Below, one piece after another: positions 1 through 14,086 of a DNA stretch of 41,940 bases. The DNA comes from Polyangiaceae bacterium. Its GTDB lineage: Bacteria > Myxococcota_A > Polyangia > Polyangiales > Polyangiaceae. A program made the position numbers and the translations under genes. The number at the start of each line of letters is the position of its first letter. Within the stretch, counting starts at the first letter, position 1. Where the stretch lies: the NCBI GenBank assembly GCA_016929495.1, contig JAFGIS010000398.1, positions 1-41,940 of the forward strand. Reading direction: 5' to 3'. The notes beneath the pieces are model-generated. The model made no database searches. It worked only from the letters and a program-made list of their open reading frames with translations, and was not told the DNA's origin.

Positions 1-72
1 CAGCGTCTCCAGCGCGTCGAGTTCAATGGAGTAGGGAATGGACCTACACGCCGACGTCCCACTCAAGCTTGG

Positions 73-2427
73 TTAACGCCTATGCCCTGGCCCGGTCTCC
101 CCGCCCAGCGTTTCGACGGCAATGCCTTTGACCGTTTGCCCCGTGAAGGTGCTCTGCGTGATCTGCACGTCAGCCCCGGCCAGGCCGTGTAACGCTGTCC
201 CGTTGTCCTGGAATGCAGAAGCCGTAATCGTGGTGTATGCGCCCTTTGAGTAGATGGCAAGGGCGTTCCTGGCGAACTCGCATGTCTCGACAATGGTGTG
301 AGACATGATGCCATCAATCGCTGTTCCGTTGTCATACAGGTCGGAGTCGGTGATGGACAAGTGCGCCATGCTGCTCCACCCGGCAGTGCGCTGAGTATAG
401 ATCGCAGTCGAGCAGTTTTCGAAGGTGCAGCCCTCCGCGACCAGGTCGACGGCATCAATCCCCCGGCTCTCGTGCGATACGGTGCAATCGGTGGCATCCA
501 TTGTGCCATTCCAGTACACGGCTGTCCCCCCGTTCTGGGCAATGCGCGTGTTGTACAGGCTCAAGTTCGAGAGCGCATCGCCGAAGATCGCACTCCCTTC
601 GCTCGCCGCATTGCCGGAGAACTCGCAGTTCTGCACCGTCATCGAGCCATTCAAGACCAGCAGCCCGCCTCCGCGAGCAGCATCGCCTGTCCCGTTGGCG
701 TTTCCTCCAGTGACGACGAAACCGTCCAGCAGTGCCCCGTCCGCCCCGGTTACGACGTGGTACGCATTGTCCGTCGTGTCATCCGGTACGCCGACGTCAC
801 CGCTGAGCACTGTCGGATGGTTGGGGATGTCTCGCTGGTCCTTGTTCGTTTCGACCCCGCCGAAGCCCCCGATCAGCTTGCTGTTGGGGAGTAGCGTCAG
901 CGTCGAATCTCTGGTGCTTCCGGGATAGTAAGTGCCCTCTGCCACCCAGATCTCGCACGCGCTTGGGATCGATGCGGAGAGTGCGTGGCCGAGCGTGGCA
1001 TACGCTTGAGCCCACGAGCGACCGGTTGCGGCGTCGTAGCCAGTCTTCTGGTTCACGTAGTAGACGCACGTTTGGCAGCCGTCCCCAGCCCAACCATCCT
1101 GACAGAGGCATTGACCATCCGCGCAAAGGCCGTTCGCGTCAGGGCAGTCGTCGACTACGCCGAGGTTGGTGTCGCAGGAGTCGTACTCGACGGCGTCTCC
1201 GTTGGCGTCGCAGATCCTGTAGGTGCTCTCGCCACAGCACTTGTTGGTTTCGGGGTTGCAGGTGTCGTCCGGCAGACAGGGGTCACCGGAGTGCTCGGAG
1301 CAGGATCCGCCCAGACAGCTGTCGGTGCCGTTGCAGAACACCTCGTCATCGCACGGCGCGCTGTCCCGGTCCGACCACGCGTCGGGCGCGAGAGACGGCT
1401 GGCACCACTCGCAGGGGTTGTCGGGATTGACGGCTTCAGGATCGCGACAGTCACCCTCTATCCAACAGCCGTCGCACACCGCTGGAGCGCCGGCTGCGCC
1501 CGCCGTCGGCGCCGCTCCTGCGCTGCCCGCCATGGCCGAGGGACCGCCAGCCGTTCCAGCGGATCCGGCGCGACCCGGGTCGACAACACCGCCGCCTCCG
1601 CCGGAGCCCGCGTGGGGCGCCGAACCCGCCGCGCCCGCGTTGCCTGCGAGCTCAGCCAGAGATCCGCCTCCGCCGTGGCCACTGGTTGTGCCACCCGTGG
1701 CGCCGCCCGTTGCAGAGCCGCCCCCGGTGACAGACGTCCCGCCGGTGCCCGGAAGCTCTCCGCCAGTGCCGACGGCCCCGCCGGTGCCGTTGGCTCCGCC
1801 GGTGCCGATGGCTCCACCTGTACCGGTTTGACCTCCGGTCTGGACTGGCCCACCCGTGCCACCCACCTCACCCGTCGTGCCGCCTGTAGCTCCGTCGTGC
1901 CCGCCACCTTGGTCTGCAGGCTGTCCTGCAGCGCCCAGAGTTCCGCCGCTGCCGGGAGGCTCTCCGCCAGTGCCGACGGTCCCGCCGGTGCCGGTTCTAC
2001 CTCCGGTCTGGTCCAAGCCACCTGTGCCGCCCACCTCGCTCGTCGCGCCCGCAGCCGCGTTGTGCGCGCCACCTCCCTGGGTGCTGTGTCCTCCGTCCGT
2101 CGGAGCGGCTCCTGCGCTCGAGTTCGAGCCGCCGGACGCGTCTCGCCCGGCTGATGCGCTGCTGGACCCGCCCTGCTGCAGACCCTGGGCGCCGCCGGTT
2201 GCGCCGCCTACGGCCGAGCCGGCGGTCGATCCATCTGCCGATTGACCTGGACTGCCTCCGGTGTCCTGCTCGTTGCCCCCCGCATCCCAGCCCGCGCTGC
2301 CGGCGTTCGACGAGCCACCGGTTGCCAGGTAGCCCTCGTCATTGCCGAGTAGCCAATTGCAGGCGGTCGAGGCGAACACCACTGCGAGAGCGAGCAGCCA
2401 GGTCGATGCCAAGCGCAGGCCAGGCAT
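73..2427 (-). CDS. Cys-rich right-handed beta-helix lipoprotein
   Basis: Predicted surface lipoprotein of 784 aa. The N-terminus is hydrophobic and ends in a weak lipobox (STAC, lipid Cys about residue 23). Residues about 30-315 are a disordered Gly/Thr/Ser/Ala linker. Residues about 318-454 form a Cys-rich, EGF-like stretch, and residues 455-784 form a parallel beta-helix, opening with a YYV...SWAQAY..L motif typical of polymorphic-repeat proteins and followed by repeated G-x-F-x-x-N-x-A turns. The chosen ATG overlaps the upstream stop by one base (TGATG), so translation is probably coupled; a GTG two codons earlier is possible. It is the last gene of the kinase-TPR/PEGA-lipoprotein operon. 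The C-terminus stops without a recognisable anchor. Function is unknown; binding or adhesion is inference. Confidence 0.85.
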   Translation of the reverse strand: MPGLRLASTWLLALAVVFASTACNWLLGNDEGYLATGGSSNAGSAGWDAGGNEQDTGGSPGQSADGSTAGSAVGGATGGAQGLQQGGSSSASAGRDASGGSNSSAGAAPTDGGHSTQGGGAHNAAAGATSEVGGTGGLDQTGGRTGTGGTVGTGGEPPGSGGTLGAAGQPADQGGGHDGATGGTTGEVGGTGGPVQTGGQTGTGGAIGTGGANGTGGAVGTGGELPGTGGTSVTGGGSATGGATGGTTSGHGGGGSLAELAGNAGAAGSAPHAGSGGGGGVVDPGRAGSAGTAGGPSAMAGSAGAAPTAGAAGAPAVCDGCWIEGDCRDPEAVNPDNPCEWCQPSLAPDAWSDRDSAPCDDEVFCNGTDSCLGGSCSEHSGDPCLPDDTCNPETNKCCGESTYRICDANGDAVEYDSCDTNLGVVDDCPDANGLCADGQCLCQDGWAGDGCQTCVYYVNQKTGYDAATGRSWAQAYATLGHALSASIPSACEIWVAEGTYYPGSTRDSTLTLLPNSKLIGGFGGVETNKDQRDIPNHPTVLSGDVGVPDDTTDNAYHVVTGADGALLDGFVVTGGNANGTGDAARGGGLLVLNGSMTVQNCEFSGNAASEGSAIFGDALSNLSLYNTRIAQNGGTAVYWNGTMDATDCTVSHESRGIDAVDLVAEGCTFENCSTAIYTQRTAGWSSMAHLSITDSDLYDNGTAIDGIMSHTIVETCEFARNALAIYSKGAYTTITASAFQDNGTALHGLAGADVQITQSTFTGQTVKGIAVETLGGETGPGHRR
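1714..2037 (-). repeat. Degenerate Gly/Thr-rich coding repeat
   Basis: Within the lipoprotein linker, a block at 1924-2037 starting with EVGGTGG is repeated in degenerate form at about 1714-1869, again starting EVGGTGG and continuing in GTGG steps. Both copies are in frame, so this looks like internal duplication that lengthens a flexible spacer. Confidence 0.6.
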
Positions 2428-3467
2428 CACCACGACCCCTGCACCGCGATGCTGCGCGGACCAATGGATACACGTGCCTGGGTGGGAGCAGCGGACTCAT
2501 GGTTCGCCATGAGCCAGAACGTCGTCCCTGCCGCCAGGCCCGCGGCTCCGACGATGAAGCTCACGGTCGAGATATTGCCAGCCAGGCGCGCGTCGTCCTT
2601 GAGCTCCACGCCCTCGGTGTCTCGACAGGCGCTTCCGTCACAGTGCTTTGCTGCTTCGTCGTGCTTGGACATCGAAACCAGCCCGGAAATGGTGCCCACC
2701 GCCAGACCCGCGACGCCGACTCCCGCAAAGACCAGGACCAAGGGCGGCGGAAGCTCGAACGCGTGTGTCTGCCGGTCGTGAGTGACCGCAGGGGCGGCAC
2801 TCGGCGCGACGAGGGTCGGTTGCCGCTCCGGTGGCGGCGGGGGAACGGGAGGCGCAACCGGCACCGAATGGGGTTCGAGCTCCGGCACTTCTACCGTGAC
2901 CGTCTGCCCCTTCTCGAGAGACACCGTCGTCTCCCAGGGCTCGCGATCCGGAGCAGACGCGCTCAGCTTGTGCTCTCCCGGGTCGAAAGGCAGCGCTTGT
3001 CCCCACTCGTCGGCGCCGACCGCTTTCGAATCGCAGAAGACCTCCAGGCCAGCGACCTTGTTGGCACTGGCCACCGTGATGACGATTTTCGGGACGAGCG
3101 AAGCCAGAGCTTCGGCTCGTGCGCGGGCAGCGCGAGCGCGCGCGTCCTTGCCGTCCCTGGCAGCCGCGCTCGCTGCTTCGATATACGCGGCCCACGCACT
3201 GGCGAGCTTTCCCTCCTTCTCGTAGCAGTCCCCCAGGTTGATCAGCGTCGCGCTCTTGGCCTCGAGCCGCCGACTCTCTTCGAGCTTGGGACAGGCTTCG
3301 GAGTACTTTCCCTGGTGCATCAGCTGTCTGGCCTGCTCGAATAGCTCGCGAGCAGACGCGCCGTCGTTCGTGCTCGGACTCGCGGGGACTGGCGCCGGAA
3401 GGGCCACGAGCACCAACGCCAAGGTCAACGCGGCCAGATCTCGAAGACGGGGCGGAGACAGTGCCAT
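2427..3467 (-). CDS. TPR/PEGA-like envelope protein with membrane hairpin
   Basis: 346 aa. Signal peptide about 1-29 (cleavage near PAS). TPR-type helices at about 36-120 (LFEQARQLMHQGKYSEA, then LINLGDCYEKEGK). A PEGA-like beta domain at 127-195 carries the DPGEHKLSA turn. A Pro-rich linker follows, then two membrane segments (about 241-264 and 299-320) flanking a loop with two Cys. The start ATG has GAGGAA just upstream, and this site overlaps the stop codon of the kinase gene, so the two are probably coupled. The same plan recurs at 14083-15204 and, fused to a receptor, at 23277-26207. No enzymatic motif is seen. A scaffold joining the kinase to the co-encoded lipoprotein is inference. Confidence 0.85.
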   Translation of the reverse strand: MALSPPRLRDLAALTLALVLVALPAPVPASPSTNDGASARELFEQARQLMHQGKYSEACPKLEESRRLEAKSATLINLGDCYEKEGKLASAWAAYIEAASAAARDGKDARARAARARAEALASLVPKIVITVASANKVAGLEVFCDSKAVGADEWGQALPFDPGEHKLSASAPDREPWETTVSLEKGQTVTVEVPELEPHSVPVAPPVPPPPPERQPTLVAPSAAPAVTHDRQTHAFELPPPLVLVFAGVGVAGLAVGTISGLVSMSKHDEAAKHCDGSACRDTEGVELKDDARLAGNISTVSFIVGAAGLAAGTTFWLMANHESAAPTQARVSIGPRSIAVQGSW

Positions 3468-3475
3468 GGGGTTCC

Positions 3476-5014
3476 TCAGTCCCAGACGCCGTACACGCTG
3501 TCCTTGTCGGGCGGGCGTGACGGGGATGCGGGGGTCGTGGTCGTTGGCGCGGGTCGAGGTCTTTCCGGAGCAGCGGCCCCAGAGTTGCGACCGGTGGTTC
3601 GATGCTGGGTCGTTGCGCGTCCGGTCGTCGTCGAGGCGGGTGTCGTGGACGAAGGTGCTGCGGCGCCCGAGGCGGGCTTGCTCTCGACGGGGAGAACCCG
3701 GGCCGATTCGACGGGTTTCGCTGGGGCCGCGTGCGGTGAGCTGCTCTGCGTCGGCCGGACCACTGGCGTATCGGTCCCTGCGGACGCTGGCGCGCCGCGG
3801 CTCGTTGGCGCGCCCGATGGCGAGGACCCTTCGGGCAGCGCACGCGAAGCGGCCGGCAGCGGTGCCGGACCCGACTTCGACAGCACGGCGAAGGCGATGA
3901 GTGCCACGACGGCGAGCACGCCGGCGCTGGCGAGCACCAGCACGAGCCCACGTCTATGGGTCGTCGTTGGGTGCGCCGTGTGGCCCCAGGACGCTGCTGT
4001 CTCGCTGACCGGCGGTTGGCTGGCGGTCTGGGCGGGCGCGCGCACGCTGACGCCGCTGGTGCCCGGATGGGCGCGTTGTACGATGGCAGCAATCCCTTCG
4101 ACCAACGTCCGAGCATGCCGCGGTGCGAAGGGGAGAAGGTCCACCGCCAGCTCGGCGACGTTCGAGTAGCGCTTGGCGCGATCTTTCGCGAGGCACTTCT
4201 GCACCACCTGGTCGAGCCCCGGAGGAAGGCCCGGTTGCACCTCGTGCAGTGACGGCGCGGGCCGGCTCGTTATGTTGGTGAACAGCTCCGCCAGGCCTTC
4301 GCCACCGAAGGGCGCGCTTGCCGTCAGCAGCTCGTACAGGATGACACCGAGCGACCAGATGTCCGTGCGCGCATCGACGCTTCGCGCCGATTGGAGCTGC
4401 TCGGGCGACGAGTAGCGCGGCGAGCCGAGCAGACACGCCGACTGCGTCGCGACCAGGTCGAGACCCGCCGGCGCCGGTCCCGCAACCTTGGATATGCCGA
4501 AATCGAGCACTTTGATGGACAGGGAACCGTCGGGTTTCTGGATGCAAAACAGGTTGGCTGGCTTGAGGTCCCGGTGAACGATGCCGAGCCCGTGGGCCTC
4601 GGCGATCGCCTCGCACGCCTGCAGAACGAACTCGATCGCTTGTTCGACCGGCAGGGCTCCCCGCTTCGCGAGCCAGGCGCCCAGATCCGTCCCGTCGAGG
4701 TACTCCATCACGATATACGGAGCGCCGTTGGGCAGCCTTCCGGCGTCGGTCACCCGAGCAACGTGCTCGCTTCGGATCTTGGCCGCGGCCTGAGCCTCGC
4801 GCGTGAACCGGCCGATGGCCTCACCCTCGCTCAGCGCACCGGGCAGTAGCAGCTTGATGGCCACCGACGTGTCAAGGTCCAGGTGGTGCGCGGCCGCAAC
4901 GAGGCCCATCCCTCCGGCGCCGAGCACCTTCTCGAGACGGTACTTGCCCGCAAGGACATCACCGAGCCCTACTCCCATTGCCAGTAGCGCGCCCAGATGC
5001 GGATCCGTCGTCAT
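3476..5014 (-). CDS. Transmembrane Hanks-type Ser/Thr protein kinase
   Basis: 512 aa from the ATG at 5014. The cytoplasmic kinase domain (about 24-295) has all key motifs: Gly loop GAGGMG (31-36), ATP Lys in AIK (K54), catalytic HRDLKPAN (147-154, D149), DFG (171-173) and SPEQ in place of APE (203-206). One membrane helix lies at about 356-378. The outer part (about 380-512) is Pro/Ser/Thr/Ala-rich, looks disordered, and ends in a short DSVYGVWD tail. No PASTA or other known sensor domain is visible. An in-frame start 19 codons upstream exists, but the protein alignment-like sequence begins at MTTD. It is the first gene of a three-gene operon, with 8 nt to the next gene. Substrates are unknown. 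Confidence 0.95.
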   Translation of the reverse strand: MTTDPHLGALLAMGVGLGDVLAGKYRLEKVLGAGGMGLVAAAHHLDLDTSVAIKLLLPGALSEGEAIGRFTREAQAAAKIRSEHVARVTDAGRLPNGAPYIVMEYLDGTDLGAWLAKRGALPVEQAIEFVLQACEAIAEAHGLGIVHRDLKPANLFCIQKPDGSLSIKVLDFGISKVAGPAPAGLDLVATQSACLLGSPRYSSPEQLQSARSVDARTDIWSLGVILYELLTASAPFGGEGLAELFTNITSRPAPSLHEVQPGLPPGLDQVVQKCLAKDRAKRYSNVAELAVDLLPFAPRHARTLVEGIAAIVQRAHPGTSGVSVRAPAQTASQPPVSETAASWGHTAHPTTTHRRGLVLVLASAGVLAVVALIAFAVLSKSGPAPLPAASRALPEGSSPSGAPTSRGAPASAGTDTPVVRPTQSSSPHAAPAKPVESARVLPVESKPASGAAAPSSTTPASTTTGRATTQHRTTGRNSGAAAPERPRPAPTTTTPASPSRPPDKDSVYGVWD

Positions 5015-5332
5015 GTCGCACCACTCGGTGTGCCGAGGCCGGTCCTCGGGGCACCAAGCGCCCGCATCCACGGAATCTCGTCCAGGCGATGGCAGAGATC
5101 AAGAGCGCCCGCCGTCCGCGGCATCAGCAGCGGGAATACTCGCTCTTCCGGCCAGAGAAACACGCCGGCACGCCTGCCCGGAGCAACTGGGGCGACCTCG
5201 TGTCTATCTGGACCGGCCGCACCCGGGCACGCATGGTGCCCTGGACGACAGACACCCCTGGGTGCCTCCACGACCACCGTGCAGCCGCCCGGTCAGTCTG
5301 CGATCAGGCTGGCACTGTTCCCACCGCCACCC
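5015..5332 (-). other. Intergenic region upstream of kinase operon 1
   Basis: 318 bp between the HExxH protein gene and the kinase. No reading frame here has recognisable protein character. It presumably holds the promoter of the kinase operon, but I could not pick convincing -35/-10 boxes. Confidence 0.4.
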
Positions 5333-6841
5333 CTACGGCTCGACCCACCCGATGTCATCGGCGAGGCGCCTCGGCGTCGGGGCGAACGTGATGCGCTGTG
5401 AGCGCTTGAACAGTGCGCGCTCCAGCCTTCGCGCACGCGTCTGCAAATCCGGCGGGGGCCCGGCGGCGCAGCCGCCCGGCACGAGCTGCGACAACAGGTA
5501 GCCCAGGGCGATGGCATTGGCGCTGCCACCTGTGGACACGCGGCACGCCTGGTGCAGCGACGACACCCCGGTGGCCTCGTCGGCGAAGCTCGCCAGATAG
5601 GCTGATACCTCGGCCCGCGCTGCGATGCTCAGCCCGTCGCGGCAGGCAGGACACCCGAGCGGCTGCCGGAACACCTCGGAGGGGTCACCATCGGCGACGT
5701 GACGGGCCTCGTGCACGGCCACTCCGCGGATCAAGTGAGCAGTGAGCTCCGCCAGGGCTGGTGCCAGCTCGGACTCGCGCGCCAGGACCTCGGACTCCAG
5801 ATCGATGGCAGCGGCCTCGTCGACGGTGACGGGAGGACAGGGCCAGTCGTTCGTCCTCTCTGCCAGACGCATCAATTCCGCCCGGAACGTTGCGGGGTAG
5901 CCGCGGATCGGAGGCCGGCGCAGCCGAAATCGACTTCCGCAGTCCCGGCGCTCCCCGACCGCGTCGCGCATCAGCAGCAGTGCGCGAAACGAGGGTGCGG
6001 TCCGCGCCAGCACCGCGAAATGCTCCGGGCTGAGAGCAGTCCGGACCTCGGCTGACACTGCGCTGGCGAACTGGCCGTCCGTGTGAGTGGCATGGGAGCT
6101 CAGCTCGTGCAACAGAGGCCAGACCCGAAGCTCGGCATGGTCTCGGACTGCCCCGACGAGCACCTGCGCCGCTCCGTCACGAACGCCGGTTCGGCCCAAC
6201 GCAGCGTCGTCCACGTTCAGGTGGTCTGCGCGCTCGAGCACGAGCAGGGGGTAGGTTCGGTCTCCGACTCGAAAGGTGCTGCGGGCGCGGATAGCGTAGG
6301 TCTGGATGACCAGGCCGCTGCTTCCGGAGCCGACCAAGCCGTTCCAGTCGAGGTACCAGGGCACGCCGGATCTGCCGAGGTACTCGTTCCAGGCCCAGGC
6401 CAGGTACTCGATACGCTGGCGCTGTCCCGTCGGTGCAGTGCGCGCCACGTCACGCAGTCCGGTGAGCAACGATACGAGATTGGGATCAGGGCTCGTCTCG
6501 GCCAGAGCCGCGGCGAACAAGGCATGTTCCTTGGCCGGGCTTCTGCCCCACCCCAGGCTGAGCCCCCAGCGTGGCAGCAGGCGCTCGTGCAGGAGCCCCC
6601 AATCGATGCTGGCGAGAGCATCAGGGTTGGGGGTCACGGCAGGCACGTAGCGGCGCTCCCCGGTCCACGTCCTCTCGCCCCGCCACCATTCACCCAGCCG
6701 GACGCCCCAGCAATCTGACATCAACAGACCGAGCAGCAGCGTGATGACGGCAACGGGCACCGTCGCCGGCAGCAGCGTCCGTCGACGCTGCAACGCCACG
6801 AGCTCCCAGTGAAGGGCCTCCTCGACTCGCAGTTCCGACAC
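5333..6841 (-). CDS. Membrane-anchored protein with HExxH motif, unknown family
   Basis: About 502 aa from a GTG at 6841. The start is uncertain, because the frame stays open into the end of glgP. One hydrophobic segment near the N-terminus (LLPATVPVAVITLLLGLLM) suggests an inner-membrane anchor with the rest outside. HEARH at residues 377-381 is a zinc-metallopeptidase-type HExxH. A Glu in AEVSAYL (E411) could be the third ligand, and CPAC (397-400) lies between them. The remainder is rich in Arg, Trp and Leu and I recognise no family. It lies 136 bp downstream of glgP on the same strand, so co-transcription is possible. A protease role is inference from the motif alone. Confidence 0.75.
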   Translation of the reverse strand: MSELRVEEALHWELVALQRRRTLLPATVPVAVITLLLGLLMSDCWGVRLGEWWRGERTWTGERRYVPAVTPNPDALASIDWGLLHERLLPRWGLSLGWGRSPAKEHALFAAALAETSPDPNLVSLLTGLRDVARTAPTGQRQRIEYLAWAWNEYLGRSGVPWYLDWNGLVGSGSSGLVIQTYAIRARSTFRVGDRTYPLLVLERADHLNVDDAALGRTGVRDGAAQVLVGAVRDHAELRVWPLLHELSSHATHTDGQFASAVSAEVRTALSPEHFAVLARTAPSFRALLLMRDAVGERRDCGSRFRLRRPPIRGYPATFRAELMRLAERTNDWPCPPVTVDEAAAIDLESEVLARESELAPALAELTAHLIRGVAVHEARHVADGDPSEVFRQPLGCPACRDGLSIAARAEVSAYLASFADEATGVSSLHQACRVSTGGSANAIALGYLLSQLVPGGCAAGPPPDLQTRARRLERALFKRSQRITFAPTPRRLADDIGWVEP

Positions 6842-6977
6842 GGAGTTATGACCTGCGATGCGGGCGAGAGTTCCCGGCGGTCTGAAGTTTTGTGCCTCGA
6901 CCCGAGCAGGCCAGCGAGTTCGGGGCACCTTGCTGGGTTCCGGCCTGTGGGGCCGGTTCGGGTGCGGTCGACTGGCA

Positions 6978-9548
<2,571 letters not shown>

Positions 9549-9777
9549 TGCGGAGGTTCCTCTGTGCATCCGGCCCACGGTCTCGCGTCGGCAGGGGACC
9601 GAGCTGGGATGGGTCCAAGCGGCAAGGGTACGAAGCCTCGGGGGTGGGTGGCAATGAAGACAAGATGGGCGGCTGACCAGACTGATCGAACGTGCCTTCC
9701 AGCGTCGAGGCTTCTGCCCGAGCCCCGGCCCAGAGGGGGACGTTACGTTCGACCCGGCGATGCCCTAGGTCTTCCCC
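9549..9777. other. Divergent intergenic region glgP / DUF255 gene
   Basis: 229 bp between two outward-facing genes, so it should hold promoters for both. Only the glgP ribosome site is clear. No operator-like repeat was seen. Confidence 0.4.
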
Positions 9778-11937
<2,160 letters not shown>

Positions 11938-11966
11938 CATCTGCTGCTTGGGTCTCGTGTTCGCGT

Positions 11967-12911
11967 TCAGAACCTCCCCACGCCGGCGACGCCGAGGCCG
12001 TACGGACTGGCCCAGGGCACGAGCGCCCAACGGGGCGAGCGAGGCGAGGCGATCGGCGGCTCGAGCCGCACCGAGACATCGTCGTCGAAGGGCAACAGGG
12101 CACTCGTCACCAGGCCTGCCACGGGTGCAGCGCCGGCCGCAACGGCTTCGGCCAGGCACAGCCCGCGCATGCCGCGTCGTCGGTAGTGGATGTACGGTCC
12201 AGCGACGCCGACGCCGGTGCCGACCAGGATCCCGACGAGCACGTCGGTCGGAAAATGCTGGCCGGCGCGCACCCTGAGTCCGGCGGTCAAGCCTGCCAGG
12301 AACAGCTCGGTCCCCCAGACGGTCGCGCGCGCTGCGCGATCGTTGGACGTCTGCGTGAACAGCAGTGAACCGGACACGCCGGCCGCGAACGTCAGTGCCG
12401 AGTGGCCCGAGTAGAAGGACAGGTGCGTCTCCTTGCCTTGTCGCGCCGAGAATCGCGCAACGCGAGGATCGGAGCTGTAGAAGTAGGGCCGCGGCCGGCC
12501 GACGAGGACCTTGGCCACGGCGTTGATGCCCAGGGTGACGCTCAGTGTCTCTGCGTAGATGAAGAGCCTTTCTCCGGTCGCGGCGTCGAAGCCCTGGCCC
12601 ACCTGTAGCGCTGCCGGAATGACGATCGCGACCGCGCCCGAGCTGTCGCTCAGGCTGTCGGCGCTGGAACTGGATCTCCCGCGGTACCCGGTGTCGAAGG
12701 GCAACGGCTCGCTCTGCCAACGGCCGCTCGCGTTCACGGGGAGCAGCGACGCGCCGAGTGCAAGCGCCACGCCGGTCCCGGTCACGATGCTGTCGGCCAC
12801 CCACCAAACCCGCGGCCGCGGCGGCGCGTCGGCCGACTGCGCCCGAGCAGGCGCGGCGCCGAGCGCTGCCAGGGCGAACGCCCATCCCATCGCAACACGC
12901 CGTGCACGCAC
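11967..12911 (-). CDS. PAP2-family phosphatase
   Basis: 314 aa, with a signal peptide (ending near ARAQ) or first membrane segment. The three acid-phosphatase motifs are present: KxxxxxxRP (K134 to P142, KVLVGRPRP), a YSGH version of PSGH (167-170), and RxxxxxHxxxD (R213, H219, D223). Several hydrophobic helices surround them, placing the active site at the outer face of the inner membrane. Family members remove phosphate from lipid phosphates such as undecaprenyl pyrophosphate or phosphatidate; which one applies here cannot be told. It is 26 nt after the stop of the upstream Cys-rich lipoprotein gene, so it may be the last gene of kinase operon 2. An alternative start is Met8. Confidence 0.92.
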   Translation of the reverse strand: MRARRVAMGWAFALAALGAAPARAQSADAPPRPRVWWVADSIVTGTGVALALGASLLPVNASGRWQSEPLPFDTGYRGRSSSSADSLSDSSGAVAIVIPAALQVGQGFDAATGERLFIYAETLSVTLGINAVAKVLVGRPRPYFYSSDPRVARFSARQGKETHLSFYSGHSALTFAAGVSGSLLFTQTSNDRAARATVWGTELFLAGLTAGLRVRAGQHFPTDVLVGILVGTGVGVAGPYIHYRRRGMRGLCLAEAVAAGAAPVAGLVTSALLPFDDDVSVRLEPPIASPRSPRWALVPWASPYGLGVAGVGRF

Positions 12912-12937
12912 CCCGAGACCTTAGCACGGCCCCGCGT

Positions 12938-14086
12938 CTACCCGCAGCTACCATCTGCCAGGCAACGCTCGCCGGCCCGGCACAGCACACCGGCGCACTT
13001 GCACGCGCCGTCCGCGCAAACGCCCACGCTGCCCGCGTCGCAAGCGCCATCGCCGGTACAACGGCACTCACCGCTCGAGCACTGGAACTCCTTGGTTGGA
13101 CAGCTGTGACCGCAGGAGCCGCAGTGGTCGGCGCTGGTCTCGAGGTCAACGCACTGCCTGCTGCCGAGGCAGCAGGTTTCGCTGGCCGCGCAGGCCTTCT
13201 TGCCGTCGCAGCCGCAACGTACGGCTTCGTTCTTTTTGCCTACGCAGGTTTCTCCCACCACGCAGGTCGTGCCGGCGCAAACGCAGATCCCATCGCCACC
13301 GCAGCTCGCGCCGCTGTCGAAAACGCCGCAGCTGGCGTCGCCCGTGCAGCCACACTGCCCCTGCCTGCACTCGAGCGTGCTATTCGTGCCGATGCACTTG
13401 TTGGTGCAGCTGCCGCAGTGCACGTCGTCGCTGGAAAGCTCCGTCTCGCAGCCGTCGTCCGCTTGCGCACCGGCTGGGCTACAGTTGGCGGATCCGGAGC
13501 TGCAGCGGGCGACGCAGCTCCCGGCCACGCACCGGGGCGGCTCGCTCGTGCCCGAGCTCGAGCAGACGCGACCGCAGGAGCCGCAGTGGTTCGGATCCGA
13601 GCTCGTGTCCACGCAGGCCCCGTCGCACAGCGTCGCGCCCGAGCAGGCTTGTCCGGCCGCACCCGCGGCGGCAGAGTCGCCAGCCCCTGTCTGTCCGCCG
13701 CTCGGCGCGCCCGCTGTACCTGTGCCGCCAAAGCCTGGAGCCCCCGCGTGCCCGCCGCTCGGAGCTCCCGCCGAACCGGAGCTGGCCGTCGGCTGGCCGC
13801 CGCTGTGGTCTGCATCACCCCCGGATCCAGCCGTGGTCGGAGCCCCAGCCGCACCCGCCGGGTCTGCAACGCCGCCCGTACTCGCGTGACCCGCGCTGCC
13901 GCCCTGGACCGCGGTGCCATCCAGCGTCCCCAGGGGCACGCATTCACGCGTCTTGGTGTTGCACTCGAATCCGGCGCCGCAGCGATCATGGCTGTCGCAG
14001 CGCCCCGAGCTCAGGGCGTCCGAAAGATCGCCCGCCTCGCAGCCCAGGGCCACCAGGACGGTCCCGATGCCGAGGCGCACGTTCAT
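12938..14086 (-). CDS. Cys-rich lipoprotein of kinase operon 2
   Basis: 382 aa. Short signal with lipobox VALGC (lipid Cys about 16). A Gly/Ala/Ser linker occupies about residues 55-130. The C-terminal half has many Cys, including three copies of a DxxHCGSCxxxC unit (DPNHCGSCGRVC, DVHCGSCTNKC, SADHCGSCGHSC), a module often seen in myxobacterial surface proteins, and ends in disulfide-like CxxxxCxC pairs. The start is well fixed: GGAGG lies 5 nt upstream and the ATG overlaps the stop of the TPR/PEGA gene as ATGA, indicating coupling. It occupies the same operon position as the beta-helix lipoprotein at 73-2427 but shares only the lipoprotein plus linker plus Cys-rich plan. Binding partner unknown. 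Confidence 0.88.
   Translation of the reverse strand: MNVRLGIGTVLVALGCEAGDLSDALSSGRCDSHDRCGAGFECNTKTRECVPLGTLDGTAVQGGSAGHASTGGVADPAGAAGAPTTAGSGGDADHSGGQPTASSGSAGAPSGGHAGAPGFGGTGTAGAPSGGQTGAGDSAAAGAAGQACSGATLCDGACVDTSSDPNHCGSCGRVCSSSGTSEPPRCVAGSCVARCSSGSANCSPAGAQADDGCETELSSDDVHCGSCTNKCIGTNSTLECRQGQCGCTGDASCGVFDSGASCGGDGICVCAGTTCVVGETCVGKKNEAVRCGCDGKKACAASETCCLGSRQCVDLETSADHCGSCGHSCPTKEFQCSSGECRCTGDGACDAGSVGVCADGACKCAGVLCRAGERCLADGSCG

Noticed and set aside
63..542. Second frame overlapping the end of the first beta-helix gene, perhaps a frameshifted tail
   Set aside because: Only its last few residues look beta-helix-like; the main frame stays helix-like to its own stop, so there is no firm sign of a frameshift.
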